This document shows positions 45,884 to 54,831 of a stretch of DNA of 64,000 nt, one piece after another; the stretch's first letter is position 1, and each line of letters begins with the position of its first letter. The DNA comes from Candidatus Gastranaerophilales bacterium. Its GTDB lineage: Bacteria; Cyanobacteriota; Vampirovibrionia; Gastranaerophilales; Gastranaerophilaceae. The DNA lies in the NCBI GenBank assembly GCA_944326465.1, contig CALVEB010000002.1, positions 1-64,000 on the forward strand. The letters are read 5' to 3'. The notes under the pieces are model-generated. The model did no database searches and was not told the DNA's origin. It saw only the letters and a list, made by a program, of their open reading frames with translations. A program made the translations under genes and the position numbers.

Positions 45884-46582
45884 ATGAAAATTAACGGTGG
45901 AATTAGGTTCGTAGAAACAGGATTAAGATCCTCACTCAGAGCAATGCATGTTCAAAGTGAGCTTGTGGCCATGGTTAATGAAAATGTTACAGGATTTGAC
46001 AAAGTCGGATATCAGCGTCAGGAACCTGTTGTGTCTTCTTTTACAGAATTTATCGGAGTCCACGGGCTTTCTCAAACCGTTGATGATCAGGTCGGCCGAA
46101 TTATGAAGGTCGATAATCCGCTAGATTTCGCAATCGCAAACAAAGGGTATTTTCAGGTGTTGGAACCCGAAGGTATCAAAACAACCCGTGACGGCCGTTT
46201 TAAACTTGATCTTGAAGGCAACCTGTTAACAAATGAAGATGCTCAGGTCTTATCTAACACAGGCATGCCGATAAAATTACATGTGGTGCCGGAAAAACTG
46301 GATGATATTAAAGTAGATGCCAAAGGCCGTTTAAGTGTTTTTAACAAAAAAACAAATAAACTTGAATATGTTGCCACAATTGGTGTCGTGGATTCCAACG
46401 GAGTACTTGTAATGGATCCGAATATAAAACAGGGATATAATGAATATTCTAATGTATTGCTGCAAAACGAATTTATCAGCCTGATGCCTGTTATCAGGAA
46501 TTTTGAAGCAAACAGACAGATATTTATGATCCAAAACCAGAATTTACAAAAAGTAATTTCACAACTCGGATCAGCGAGTTAG
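45884..46582 (+). CDS. Flagellar rod protein, FlgF/FlgG family
   Basis: 232 residues. The N-terminal helix has the rod-protein pattern in the form VNENVTGFDKVGYQRQ; the middle matches FlgF/FlgG (NPLDFAIANKGYFQVLEP, TTRDGRFKLDLEGNLLT) and the C-terminal helix NEFISLMPVIRNFEANRQIF fits the Fer-x-NQ packing helix. Being first of two FlgG-like genes, it is likely the proximal rod (FlgF) form. It starts a cluster of four rod genes. Confidence 0.8.
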   Translation: MKINGGIRFVETGLRSSLRAMHVQSELVAMVNENVTGFDKVGYQRQEPVVSSFTEFIGVHGLSQTVDDQVGRIMKVDNPLDFAIANKGYFQVLEPEGIKTTRDGRFKLDLEGNLLTNEDAQVLSNTGMPIKLHVVPEKLDDIKVDAKGRLSVFNKKTNKLEYVATIGVVDSNGVLVMDPNIKQGYNEYSNVLLQNEFISLMPVIRNFEANRQIFMIQNQNLQKVISQLGSAS

Positions 46583-46625
46583 TAGTATTTAAATGCAGGA
46601 CGCAAGACAAAAGGATTAAGCAAAG

Positions 46626-47339
46626 ATGATAAGTTTACAAGCAATTATCAGAAGAGGTGTAAATAACGCAACAAGCCAGTTTGACAGATTGGGTTATGTT
46701 GCAAATAACCTTGCAAACTACAATACAAACGGATATAAGTCTGTCCGCTTTGAACAGATGTTGAAAGAGGACGGGTATCTAAACGGGGCATTAAGAACAG
46801 ATTATGCACAAGGATCCGTACGTATTACAAGTAATCCTTATGATGTTGCAATACAAGGCGTTGGATTTATCCCTGTTGTTTCTCCTGACGGTGAGGTAGC
46901 ATATACCCGTGACGGTGCTTTTAAACAGGGAAAAGACGGTTATCTGGTTACTAATGACGACTGGCTTGTGGGCGAAGGTATAAAAATTCCGACCAACTGC
47001 TATAAATTTGAAATAAAACCAAACGGCGAAGTATATGCTTATGACAATGCAACGGCAGGCGGCCGTAAACTAGGTACAATACCGCTTATCCGTTTTGACA
47101 ATCCGGAAGGGTTAGAGCAGGCAGATATGAACAAAATGGTTCCGACAGCAGACTCCGGTGAGCCGATGCTTGTAAAAGAGCATGAATGCTTTGCCCAGAA
47201 TAATCTGGAAAATTCTAACGTTAATATTTATAACAATGTTAACGAAATGCTCAGACTTAATGCATCAATGCTTGCCAGTATGCGTATGATGAAAGTCGTG
47301 GATGATATGTACAACAAAGCAATCAATATTCGGGAATAA
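46626..47339 (+). CDS. flgG: Flagellar distal rod protein FlgG-like
   Basis: 237 residues, a little shorter than enterobacterial FlgG (260). Typical blocks are NNLANYNTNGYKSVRFEQ near residue 30, NPYDVAIQGVGFIPV, YTRDGAFKQGKDGYLVTND and the C-terminal NLENSNVNIYNNVNEML helix. It assembles in the rod that crosses the periplasm. It follows the FlgF-like gene by 43 nt. Confidence 0.8.
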   Translation: MISLQAIIRRGVNNATSQFDRLGYVANNLANYNTNGYKSVRFEQMLKEDGYLNGALRTDYAQGSVRITSNPYDVAIQGVGFIPVVSPDGEVAYTRDGAFKQGKDGYLVTNDDWLVGEGIKIPTNCYKFEIKPNGEVYAYDNATAGGRKLGTIPLIRFDNPEGLEQADMNKMVPTADSGEPMLVKEHECFAQNNLENSNVNIYNNVNEMLRLNASMLASMRMMKVVDDMYNKAINIRE

Positions 47340-47357
47340 TAGATAAGAGAGGGTAAA

Positions 47358-47705
47358 ATGTTTACATCTTTAGACAGCATGGGAAAAGTTTCATTAATGA
47401 TGGATTTGATAGCGCAAAAGCAAAGAGCGCTAGGCTCAAATCTGGCCAATATCGATACCCCCGGATATGTAAGACGTGATATCAATTTCGGCGACTATCT
47501 CAATTCAATGAACAGCCCGCTGGAAACAAAATTATCTGAAGCCCTCGGGCCGTCAGGTGTCATAGAAGAAAGAGGTTATGAAGAAATTGATCCTGCGCAG
47601 GAATTGATGAAAATTCAAGAAAACGCACTGCTTTATACAATGGCAACGCGAAGAATGTCCAATCTGATTACCGAGATGAAGACAGTAATAAATGTAGGTA
47701 AGTAA
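47358..47705 (+). CDS. flgB: Flagellar proximal rod protein FlgB
   Basis: 115 residues with the rod signature GSNLANIDTPGYVRRDINF near residue 30 and the C-terminal helix NALLYTMATRRMSNLITEM. Short compared with the usual 130-140. Good ribosome binding site (GAGAGGG). 18 nt after flgG. Confidence 0.85.
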   Translation: MFTSLDSMGKVSLMMDLIAQKQRALGSNLANIDTPGYVRRDINFGDYLNSMNSPLETKLSEALGPSGVIEERGYEEIDPAQELMKIQENALLYTMATRRMSNLITEMKTVINVGK

Positions 47706-47732
47706 TAAATTTTAAATAACGGAGAGCAAATC

Positions 47733-48176
47733 ATGGGTATTATGGAATCAATGAATATCGGAGCAAACGCCTTAAAAGCACACGGTTTAAGGCTTGATAT
47801 TCACGCGAAAAATATTGCGAATATTGATACACCAAATTATGTAAGAAGAATACCTGTATTGAATGCGACAGAAGATATTTCTTTTCACGGTTTGATGAAC
47901 TCTATGAAAGAAGATGTTTTCGGAGTCGGCACACTGCCATACCTTCAGGGCGGCGTTACATTTAACGGATGTGTTGAAGATCCGACTCTCGGCGACAGAA
48001 TTTATAAACCGGGACATCCTGATGCAGATGAAAACGGTTACATAAGAGCGTCAAATGTAAATGCAATGGTTGATATGGCTGATGCAATACTCGCTCAAAG
48101 AGCTTATGAAGCAAATTTGGCCGTAATTAATATAACAAAGTCAATGGCCTTAAAAGCCGTAGAAATAGGAAGATAA
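47733..48176 (+). CDS. flgC: Flagellar proximal rod protein FlgC
   Basis: 147 residues: IHAKNIANIDTPNYVRRIPV near 25, the conserved KPGHPDADENGYIRASNVN and the C-terminal AQRAYEANLAVINITKSMA helix. Last gene of the cluster. The usual next gene fliE is absent, and the following gene is a lineage-specific hypothetical on the other strand. Confidence 0.9.
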   Translation: MGIMESMNIGANALKAHGLRLDIHAKNIANIDTPNYVRRIPVLNATEDISFHGLMNSMKEDVFGVGTLPYLQGGVTFNGCVEDPTLGDRIYKPGHPDADENGYIRASNVNAMVDMADAILAQRAYEANLAVINITKSMALKAVEIGR

Positions 48177-48232
48177 TAAGGTATTAAATTTATCAAATTG
48201 AAATACAGGCAAAATGTTTCAATATACCTGTG

Positions 48233-48547
48233 TTAATCATTTTTCAAAAGTTTTTTTGCCTCGCTTAGCCCCATAACTTTTGGCTTTTTGGACATATATT
48301 TTTCTATATTTGTCCTAAATTCTCTGAAATGTATTTTTTTTGTCCAATCAATAAATTCGTCAAAGTCTTTTCCGCTGAAAAGATACAGAATGCTTTTGGT
48401 TTTATCCTTTTTTACGCCTAATGTCATATATTTATCTGTTTGTTCCAGCAATTCCTCACGGAATTTTTGTACACCATGAGGATGCCCTTTTATTTTTATA
48501 AACTTTTGAAATGATGGCTGAGTATTGTTCGTTTTGTTAATATACAT
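48233..48547 (-). CDS. Small hypothetical protein with FQKF tag
   Basis: 104 residues, beginning MYINKTNNTQPSFQKFIKIK, the lineage tag near the N-terminus, then a mixed alpha/beta, lysine-rich body (TKSILYLFSGKDFDEFIDW). No signal peptide. No family recognised. Confidence 0.6.
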   Translation of the reverse strand: MYINKTNNTQPSFQKFIKIKGHPHGVQKFREELLEQTDKYMTLGVKKDKTKSILYLFSGKDFDEFIDWTKKIHFREFRTNIEKYMSKKPKVMGLSEAKKLLKND

Positions 48548-48711
48548 ATCAATTTCCTGTTATAAGTACCGGTTTTAACATGAAAACATCAAAAAAAATA
48601 AATTTGCCACCAATTGTTAAAAATTGGTTAAAAAAGCAGGAACTTATGCAAAACAGAGTAATAATGTAAGTGTAGAAAGTAAATGGTATGAAAAAATGAA
48701 AGGAGATTATT

Positions 48712-49167
48712 ATGAAATTCTTAATTAAAAAATCACCTGACGGATTTATAAAATCAGTTAACGATGAAATCAGTTCTATTTTGAACAGAAATTTTGACAG
48801 CTTCTTCCCAGAATATATATTCAACGAAGAAATGGACAAATATGCAATGCCTGTAGAAATTCATGAAAAAGAAAAAGAATACAGTGTAAAAGCAGAATTA
48901 CCGGGTGTTAAGAAAGAAAATCTTGATATAGACATCGATAAAAATCATATTACTATCAATGCGAAAAAAGAAGAAGAGCATAAAGAAGACACCAAAGGTT
49001 ACAGAAAATCAGAATTCAAATATGGTGAATTTGCAAGAACAGTTTATTTCCCTCAGGAAATTGATGTTGAAAAAACAAAAGCAAAACTTGAACACGGTAT
49101 CTTGTCCATAGAAGCTCCAAAATTAGCAGCTGAAAAGGGTTATGCTAAAAAATTAACAGTAGAATAA
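48712..49167 (+). CDS. Small heat shock protein (Hsp20/alpha-crystallin)
   Basis: 151 residues with an alpha-crystallin domain from about 45 to 140: MPVEIHEKEKEYSVKAELPG, and the C-terminal ARTVYFPQEIDVEKTKAKLE with GILSIEAPK. It is an ATP-independent holdase. GAAAGGAG precedes the ATG. I saw no CIRCE element upstream. Confidence 0.92.
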   Translation: MKFLIKKSPDGFIKSVNDEISSILNRNFDSFFPEYIFNEEMDKYAMPVEIHEKEKEYSVKAELPGVKKENLDIDIDKNHITINAKKEEEHKEDTKGYRKSEFKYGEFARTVYFPQEIDVEKTKAKLEHGILSIEAPKLAAEKGYAKKLTVE

Positions 49168-49188
49168 TCAACCCTTGAATAAATAATA

Positions 49189-49226
49189 GAAAAGTCGTGA
49201 ACGCAGTTTAGCCTTCACGACTTTTC
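49189..49226 (+). terminator. Terminator of hsp20
   Basis: A perfect 14-bp stem AGAAAAGTCGTGAA with TTCACGACTTTTCT around a 10-nt loop; its T-run lies in the 3' arm. Confidence 0.8.
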
Positions 49227-49276
49227 TGTAAACATCTTGCATATTAAAGATATTGGATTATAATTATATTGTAAAA

Positions 49277-49349
49277 GCCGATGTAGCTCAGCTGGCAGAG
49301 CAGCTCATTCGTAATGAGCAGGTCAAGGGTTCAAATCCCTTCATCGGCT
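49277..49349 (+). tRNA. tRNA-Thr (CGT)
   Basis: Acceptor GCCGATG pairs with CATCGGC; the anticodon arm GCTCA-TTCGTAA-TGAGC gives anticodon CGT (threonine, ACG); the T-arm is AAGGG-TTCAAAT-CCCTT. 73 nt with discriminator T, no encoded CCA. Confidence 0.93.
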
Positions 49350-49381
49350 TGTTTGTTTTATTTGCATAACTTGCTGCATAA

Positions 49382-50671
49382 TTAAATATCTTTTCTAAAA
49401 ATAGTCTGTTCTCTATCAGGGCCGACGCTTACGATAGATATAGGAGTTTCTAAAAGTTCTTCAAGTCTCTCAAGATATTTTTTAGCGTTTTCAGGGAGTT
49501 TATCATACACGGTTATGCCTGTAATATCTTGCTTCCAGCCTTTGTGAGTTTCATATACAGGCTCTAAGTATTTGTGGATAAAAACATCGGTCGGGTAATT
49601 TTTGTAAATTTTACCGTCACGGGTATCTTTGTATGCTGTGCAAACTTTTATTTCATCAAAACTATCAAACACATCAATTTTAGTCAGTGCAATTGATGTC
49701 AGCCCTCCGACAAGTACTGCATATTTCATCGTAACAGCATCAAACCATCCGCAGCGGCGCGGACGTCCGGTTGTGACACCGAATTCATGACCTATTTCTC
49801 TTATTTTATTGCCTGTTTCATCTTTTAATTCTGTAACAAACGGGCCTTCTCCGACTCTGGTTACATAAGCTTTTGCAACACCGATAACTTCGTCAATCAT
49901 TTTCGGGCCATAGCCGCTTCCTGTTGCAGCACCGCCGCCTATAGGGTTTGATGAAGTTACAAAAGGGTAAGTTCCGTAATCAATATCAAGCATTACGCCC
50001 TGCGCCCCTTCAAAGAGAACGGCTTTGTTATCTCGTTTGGCATCTTCAAGAACGGTTTGCCAGTCAAAGCATACATACGGTTTAAATATTTCCGCATATT
50101 TTTCGCACAATGAAAGTATGCACTCTTTTGAATACGGTTCTAGACCGTAAACTTCTTTCAGGGTTTTATTTTTTAAAGGCAAAATAATGTCTAATTTTTC
50201 ATTTAAAGCTTCCGGAGAATATAAATCTTGTATTTTTAACCCTATACGTGCCATTTTGTCGGTGTAAGTAGGGCCTATTCCTTTTTTAGTTGTTCCGATT
50301 TTCCCTTTTGTCGCATTATTTTCAGAATATCCGTCTACTTCTGTGTGATAAGGCATTGTGATAGAGGCAAGCGGATTTATTTTCAAACCTGAAACATCAA
50401 CACCTTCTGCGATAAGACCTTTTATTTCAGATTCAAAGGCTTCAGGCAAAATAACCGTACCTGCCCCGATAAAACATATTTTTCCTTTATATAAAATTCC
50501 TGACGGAATCAGGTGGAATTTAAATGTTTTGTTATTTGCAACAACTGTATGTCCTGCATTACAGCCGCCTTGATATCTTATTACCAGATCAGCTTTTTCA
50601 GCAAGAAGATCTGTGATTTTTGCTTTACCTTCATCGCCCCATTGAGCGCCTACAACAACACGATTAGTCAT
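49382..50671 (-). CDS. purA: Adenylosuccinate synthetase
   Basis: 429 residues, normal length. GTP-binding start VVVGAQWGDEGKAKITDLLA, then GGCNAGHTVV, GIGPTYTDKMARIGL and the C-terminal TTGRPRRCGWFDAV. It joins aspartate to IMP using GTP, the first step to AMP. The ATG at 50669-50671 with AAAGGAAT upstream is preferred to an upstream reading to 50722. Confidence 0.95.
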   Translation of the reverse strand: MTNRVVVGAQWGDEGKAKITDLLAEKADLVIRYQGGCNAGHTVVANNKTFKFHLIPSGILYKGKICFIGAGTVILPEAFESEIKGLIAEGVDVSGLKINPLASITMPYHTEVDGYSENNATKGKIGTTKKGIGPTYTDKMARIGLKIQDLYSPEALNEKLDIILPLKNKTLKEVYGLEPYSKECILSLCEKYAEIFKPYVCFDWQTVLEDAKRDNKAVLFEGAQGVMLDIDYGTYPFVTSSNPIGGGAATGSGYGPKMIDEVIGVAKAYVTRVGEGPFVTELKDETGNKIREIGHEFGVTTGRPRRCGWFDAVTMKYAVLVGGLTSIALTKIDVFDSFDEIKVCTAYKDTRDGKIYKNYPTDVFIHKYLEPVYETHKGWKQDITGITVYDKLPENAKKYLERLEELLETPISIVSVGPDREQTIFRKDI

Positions 50672-50765
50672 TTTGTATTCCTTTATATTTCTACCGGCCA
50701 GTACATTATAGCATGAAAACAAAGAGAAAATGATGCATCGTATTCTTGAATATAATCTATAGATT

Positions 50766-51149
50766 TTATTTCCGTTTCAGCAGTTCTTTTTCGCATATAG
50801 CGATAGTGTGTTCATAGCTGTTGATTTTGTAATCAAGCCGTTCTATTGTTGATTGAATTGCGTCACGTTTTTCTATAAGTTTTTTTCGTTCATCAATAAG
50901 TATCTGTTTTCTTTCATTCAGGGTAGAATCTCCCATGTGAAATAGATCTATGTATCTTTTAAGCACTTTTACCGGTAAACCTGCGCTGCGCATGCATTTA
51001 ATAAATTCTACCCAGTTACAGTCACTTTCGGAATAGTCTCTTATTCCGCTTTCATTTTTTTGTACATTAGGCAGTAATCCGGCTTTTTCGTAGTATCTAA
51101 GCGTATCAACCGGTATATTATATTTTTCGCTAACTTCTGATATTTTCAT
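50766..51149 (-). CDS. MerR-family transcription regulator
   Basis: 127 residues. N-terminal winged helix SEKYNIPVDTLRYYEKAGLL with the RYYE signature, wing region SGIRDYSESDC, then a long dimerisation coiled coil. It has no Cys-rich metal site, so it belongs to the group that senses small molecules or aldehydes (AdhR/YraB-like). Its promoter has the 19-bp spacer and palindrome typical of MerR targets, so it controls itself. No other target gene is adjacent on the same strand, so the regulon lies elsewhere. Confidence 0.88.
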   Translation of the reverse strand: MKISEVSEKYNIPVDTLRYYEKAGLLPNVQKNESGIRDYSESDCNWVEFIKCMRSAGLPVKVLKRYIDLFHMGDSTLNERKQILIDERKKLIEKRDAIQSTIERLDYKINSYEHTIAICEKELLKRK

Positions 51150-51172
51150 TTATAACACCTTATTTTATTTTC

Positions 51173-51203
51173 AGGATACAACTTGAAGCCGGCTTCAGGT
51201 CAA
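51173..51203 (-). promoter_or_regulatory. MerR-type promoter with 19-bp spacer and palindromic operator
   Basis: On the minus strand, -35 TTGACC (51198-51203) and -10 TATCCT (51173-51178) are 19 bp apart instead of 17. The spacer contains TGAAGCCGGCTTCA, a perfect 14-bp palindrome. This is the hallmark of promoters that a MerR-family activator realigns by untwisting DNA. Confidence 0.8.
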
Positions 51204-51239
51204 GCGGTTATATAATTGTTTTACATTACTTCATAAAAA

Positions 51240-51842
51240 CTATCGTATGTGAAATTCTTCAATCAGCCATTCAATGAGCGATTTGCATTCACCGAATTGT
51301 ATGCCGTAGCCGATTTCGTGCTCTTTGTTTGTTAAAAATTTGTAACTGACATTGAAGGCTAATGGTTCCTGAATATAGCCGGAGGCAATATATTTTTCTT
51401 CCGAAATAATTTTCTTTTCTTCATCTGCAACTTTTGAGTAGTTTAATCCCTGAAAAGCACAAAACGGTATTTTTGTATTGCCGTCCTCTCGATAGTACAT
51501 AAGCCCGAATGTCCGGCAAATGATACCTCTATGTTTATAAACCGAACATTCGTTATCTATCAGAAATGGGCATTCATACATAAAGTATTTTTCTGACGAT
51601 GTAATTTTTTCTTCGTTAAGGTTTATTATTTTATTTCTAATAAGCTCCTGAGTATTTTTATCTAATTTCTTAAAACCGAGCATTAAATATTCAAATTCTA
51701 TCTTGGAGAACGGGTAGTTGCCGTGTTGACAGCATTTAGCGCAGCCTTTTTGGCAGCAGATATATTCTTGTTGATTATCAAAAAATTCTGCCAGTTTTTT
51801 ATCTAAATATTCCAGATACGTGATAAAATTATACAGATTCAT
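51240..51842 (-). CDS. YkgJ-family cysteine cluster protein
   Basis: 200 residues with the cluster ICCQKGCAKCCQHGNYPFS (about 27-45) and a second set ECPFLIDNECSVYKHRGIIC (about 105-124), ending the motif with RTFG. This is the CxxxCxxCC zinc/iron-chelating domain of the YkgJ/Fli-B-related family. It overlaps the murF end by 14 nt, so it is translated with it. Function in the family is poorly known. Confidence 0.85.
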   Translation of the reverse strand: MNLYNFITYLEYLDKKLAEFFDNQQEYICCQKGCAKCCQHGNYPFSKIEFEYLMLGFKKLDKNTQELIRNKIINLNEEKITSSEKYFMYECPFLIDNECSVYKHRGIICRTFGLMYYREDGNTKIPFCAFQGLNYSKVADEEKKIISEEKYIASGYIQEPLAFNVSYKFLTNKEHEIGYGIQFGECKSLIEWLIEEFHIR

Positions 51843-53223
51843 TGTATTTTGCCATTAACACCTTGAGATAATTGACAATTTTGTAAAGAAAGATTGAATG
51901 AGAAGCTTTAACAAGAACATAATCACCGTCTTTGAGCCGGTTTAAAAGATCTTTGTTTAATGCAGAATATTCGGGATACCATTCACCGGAGTACTGTTCT
52001 TTTATAATTTCCCATAGGGCTTTCATTTCCTGTCCGCACAGTAAAACAACAGACGGTTCAACTTTTTTAATTGTTTCGGCAAGTTCAATGTGATGCCGGC
52101 GTGTTTCAGGGCCGCCTTCTGCCATATCGCCGAGAATAAGAACTCGTGATTTATCAGCCCCGCCAAACATTTTACCAAAACCTTCCAGTGCTGCTTTCAT
52201 TGAAAGAGGGTTGGCATTAAATGCTTCATCAACAAGAACTATTTCGCGATCTTGTTGTATTTTGCCTTTAAAGATTTCGCCGCGGCCTGCCAGTGCCTGA
52301 AACTGATTAAGTTTTTCAACAGCATCTTCAACAGAAAGCCCCATATCGTTAATAACGGCCAGAACAAAGGCCATATCTAAAACTATGTGACGCGGCAGGT
52401 AAGGATTTATTATACACTCTTTATCAGGAAGCCGGATGATATTTTTGTCACCGGTTTCTACTTTCACATCGGCGTTTTCACTTTCTCCGACGGTTATAAT
52501 TTTTAGATTTTTTTCAGCGGCGGCATTTGCCACAATATCATAATGCTGCATTTCCCGATAAATAACAGCAACTCCTGAAGCCGGCACAGCGTCAAAAATT
52601 CTGGCTTTGTTGCGTGCGATATCTTCTACGCTCTGATGTTCTTTAAGATGAACGGGTGCGACATTGGTTACAATTGCATAATCCGGCCGCGTAATCAAAG
52701 AGTTTCTTGTCATTCCGCCGCCGAGGGAAGTTTCTATTGCCCAGTAAGGAACATGTACAGAGAAATTTGACATATTCCAGCTAATTCCCCAGGTTGTATT
52801 TGCCTGATTAAGGTTTGAGGACACGCCGTATTGTTCAAGTACATCGTAAAACATTTTTGTAACTGTAGATTTTCCGGAACTTCCGGTTACCGCAATTACT
52901 TTACCTTTAAAAACACGCCTAATAAACTTTGCAAAATATATAACCGATTTATTTAAGTCAGGCACTTCTATAATCGGAATATTTAATTCCAGAAACGGCT
53001 GAGCGTTGGTACACACTATTGCACTGACCTTATCAAAGATTTTTTCCAGATTTTTTTCGGAAATACCGATTGTTTCATCCCCCATTCTCACAATCGCAAT
53101 ATTACCGTCCTCAAAGGTGCCGTGGGTGATTTTTATTCCTTTTGCATTCCAGCCGTCATAAAAGTTATAAAATTTTGCTTTCGGGTTTGCAAGTCTAACC
53201 CGTTTTTCATTCCAAAAATTCAT
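51829..53223 (-). CDS. murF: UDP-N-acetylmuramoyl-tripeptide--D-alanyl-D-alanine ligase
   Basis: 464 residues with a MurF-type N-terminal domain (about 1-105), the Mur-ligase P-loop AVTGSSGKSTVTKMF (about 112), the central WAIETSLGGG and TNVAPVHLKEH blocks, and the C-terminal VDEAFNANPLSMKAALEGF and ILGDMAEGG. It adds D-Ala-D-Ala to the peptidoglycan precursor. Placement between pgeF and a YkgJ gene is unusual for a cell-wall gene, so a related amide ligase remains possible. Confidence 0.85.
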   Translation of the reverse strand: MNFWNEKRVRLANPKAKFYNFYDGWNAKGIKITHGTFEDGNIAIVRMGDETIGISEKNLEKIFDKVSAIVCTNAQPFLELNIPIIEVPDLNKSVIYFAKFIRRVFKGKVIAVTGSSGKSTVTKMFYDVLEQYGVSSNLNQANTTWGISWNMSNFSVHVPYWAIETSLGGGMTRNSLITRPDYAIVTNVAPVHLKEHQSVEDIARNKARIFDAVPASGVAVIYREMQHYDIVANAAAEKNLKIITVGESENADVKVETGDKNIIRLPDKECIINPYLPRHIVLDMAFVLAVINDMGLSVEDAVEKLNQFQALAGRGEIFKGKIQQDREIVLVDEAFNANPLSMKAALEGFGKMFGGADKSRVLILGDMAEGGPETRRHHIELAETIKKVEPSVVLLCGQEMKALWEIIKEQYSGEWYPEYSALNKDLLNRLKDGDYVLVKASHSIFLYKIVNYLKVLMAKYNESV

Positions 53224-53244
53224 AATACTAATTTTACCATAAAT

Positions 53245-53997
53245 TTAAAGATGCGGCAACCTGTTTAATTTTAAAACTGCACTGTGGCGGTTTGTTGTGG
53301 CATTTTCTTTTCGGTATGAGAAAAATATATCGTTATTACAAACTGTACAATATGGACAAACATCAATTTCTGTTACACCGGTTTCAAGAATTTGTTGTCT
53401 GTTTATGCCTTTTAAATCAACAAAAATATTCTCTCCGCGCTGTTCTGATAACCCGTTTTTATCAGCAACCGTTGCGAGTAATTGATTAGCCACATCTTCT
53501 CCTACATTGTAACAGCATTTAGATATAGCGGGGCCGATTACGGCAATAATGTCCTGTGTATTTGAATTAAATTCTGTTACCATTTTTTGAACAGTTAATG
53601 CAGCTATTTTTTGCGCTGTTCCGCGCCAGCCGGCATGTGAAACAGCCCCTGTATTTTGCTTTTTGTCGTAAAAAATTATCGGGGTACAATCTGCAAAATT
53701 CAAATAAATTGCGATATCAGGATCTGTTGTTATGAGTCCGTCTGTGTCCGGATAAATATTTTGTCCGGCATGTGCAAGAGCAATATTCGCAGTATGAGTT
53801 TGAGAAGGCGTAATTAAGTTCTGCGGTTCTATGTTCAAATATTTACAAATATCTTTTTTGTTCTCAGATATAATTTTTTCATATTCGGATTCTTTTGACT
53901 TAATACAGGTTTCCCTCGTCGTAAAAAAATGCTCGACGCAGCCCAGCATATCGGATTTCAATATTTTTTTATTGTTAATAAAGGCAAAATAAAACAT
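53245..53997 (-). CDS. pgeF: Multicopper polyphenol oxidase-fold protein PgeF (YfiH/YlmD family)
   Basis: 250 residues. Motifs are SQTHTANIALAHAG, FADCTPIIFYDKKQNTGAV followed by HAGWRGTA, GPAISKCCYNVG and the C-terminal RKENATTNRHSAVLKL. The family includes peptidoglycan editing factor PgeF, which clears misincorporated L-Ser from wall precursors, fitting its place upstream of murF. The ATG at 53997 is chosen over a TTG at 54012; neither has a strong ribosome binding site. Confidence 0.85.
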   Translation of the reverse strand: MFYFAFINNKKILKSDMLGCVEHFFTTRETCIKSKESEYEKIISENKKDICKYLNIEPQNLITPSQTHTANIALAHAGQNIYPDTDGLITTDPDIAIYLNFADCTPIIFYDKKQNTGAVSHAGWRGTAQKIAALTVQKMVTEFNSNTQDIIAVIGPAISKCCYNVGEDVANQLLATVADKNGLSEQRGENIFVDLKGINRQQILETGVTEIDVCPYCTVCNNDIFFSYRKENATTNRHSAVLKLNRLPHL

Positions 53998-54096
53998 ATT
54001 TTTATAATACAATAAAATAGGTTAAGTTGACTATATAAATTTGTCAAATATTAAATAAAATTATAAATAAAAATAATTAAGAAAGGAGTTTAGATT

Positions 54097-54732
54097 ATGA
54101 AAGCAAATTCTAAAAAGTATCTGGTAGAATTTATCGGTACATTTTTTCTTGTATTTACAGTTGGCTGCTGTGTATTATTTAATATGCCCGGCGTAATTCC
54201 TGCAATAGCAATAGGAGCGGCATTAATGATAATGGTGTATGCAGGCGGTTCTGTTTCCGGCGGGCATTACAATCCTGCTGTTTCACTTGCGGCTGTTGTA
54301 AGAGGGGCATTGCCGGCATCTGAATTAATTCCTTACTGGATAGCCCAAATACTCGGCGGAGTTGCGGCGTCCCTGTTAATCCTGCAAATGGTAATACCGC
54401 CGATGTATACGAATTCAGCCAGTTATGAGAGTATCGGGCTAATTATCGGTGAATTTTTATTTACCTTCGCACTTTGTTATGTAGTTTTGTTTACTGCAAC
54501 TTCTCCGGAAAATGCAGGGAATTCATACTATGGACTTGCAATAGGCTCAACTGTTATGACAGGTATTTTCACTGTCGGCAGTGTAATTTGTTTAGGTGCG
54601 TTTAATCCGGCTGTAGCTATTGGATTAGGCACTCTACAAATTGCTGACTGGCAAACTGTTTTATTAACCATTCTTGCAAATCTTCTCGGCGCATTTGCTG
54701 CAGCTTATGTGTATAAATATGTAAAACAATAG
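54097..54732 (+). CDS. Aquaporin (MIP family)
   Basis: 211 residues, six membrane helices, with both NPA loops (GGHYNPAVSLAAVV and GAFNPAVAIGLG) and N-terminal LVEFIGTFFLVFTVG. It is slightly shorter than AqpZ. The second NPA is followed by AIGLG where AqpZ has ArgS, so the pore Arg is missing (A replaces R), which may widen selectivity towards uncharged solutes. AAGGAG precedes the ATG. Confidence 0.9.
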   Translation: MKANSKKYLVEFIGTFFLVFTVGCCVLFNMPGVIPAIAIGAALMIMVYAGGSVSGGHYNPAVSLAAVVRGALPASELIPYWIAQILGGVAASLLILQMVIPPMYTNSASYESIGLIIGEFLFTFALCYVVLFTATSPENAGNSYYGLAIGSTVMTGIFTVGSVICLGAFNPAVAIGLGTLQIADWQTVLLTILANLLGAFAAAYVYKYVKQ

Positions 54733-54744
54733 AATGTTTTTTAT

Positions 54745-54786
54745 AAGTAGAGAGGGGCGCTGTTTAACAGCGCCCCTCTACTTATT
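54745..54786 (+). terminator. Terminator after the aquaporin gene
   Basis: A long stem AAGTAGA-GA-GGGGCGCTGTT with AACAGCGCCCC-TCTACTT (2-nt bulge), loop TA, then TATTACATTTTT. Confidence 0.88.
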
Positions 54787-54831
54787 ACATTTTTATGCTA
54801 TAATACAAAAGGAATTACAGGAGAAATAATT

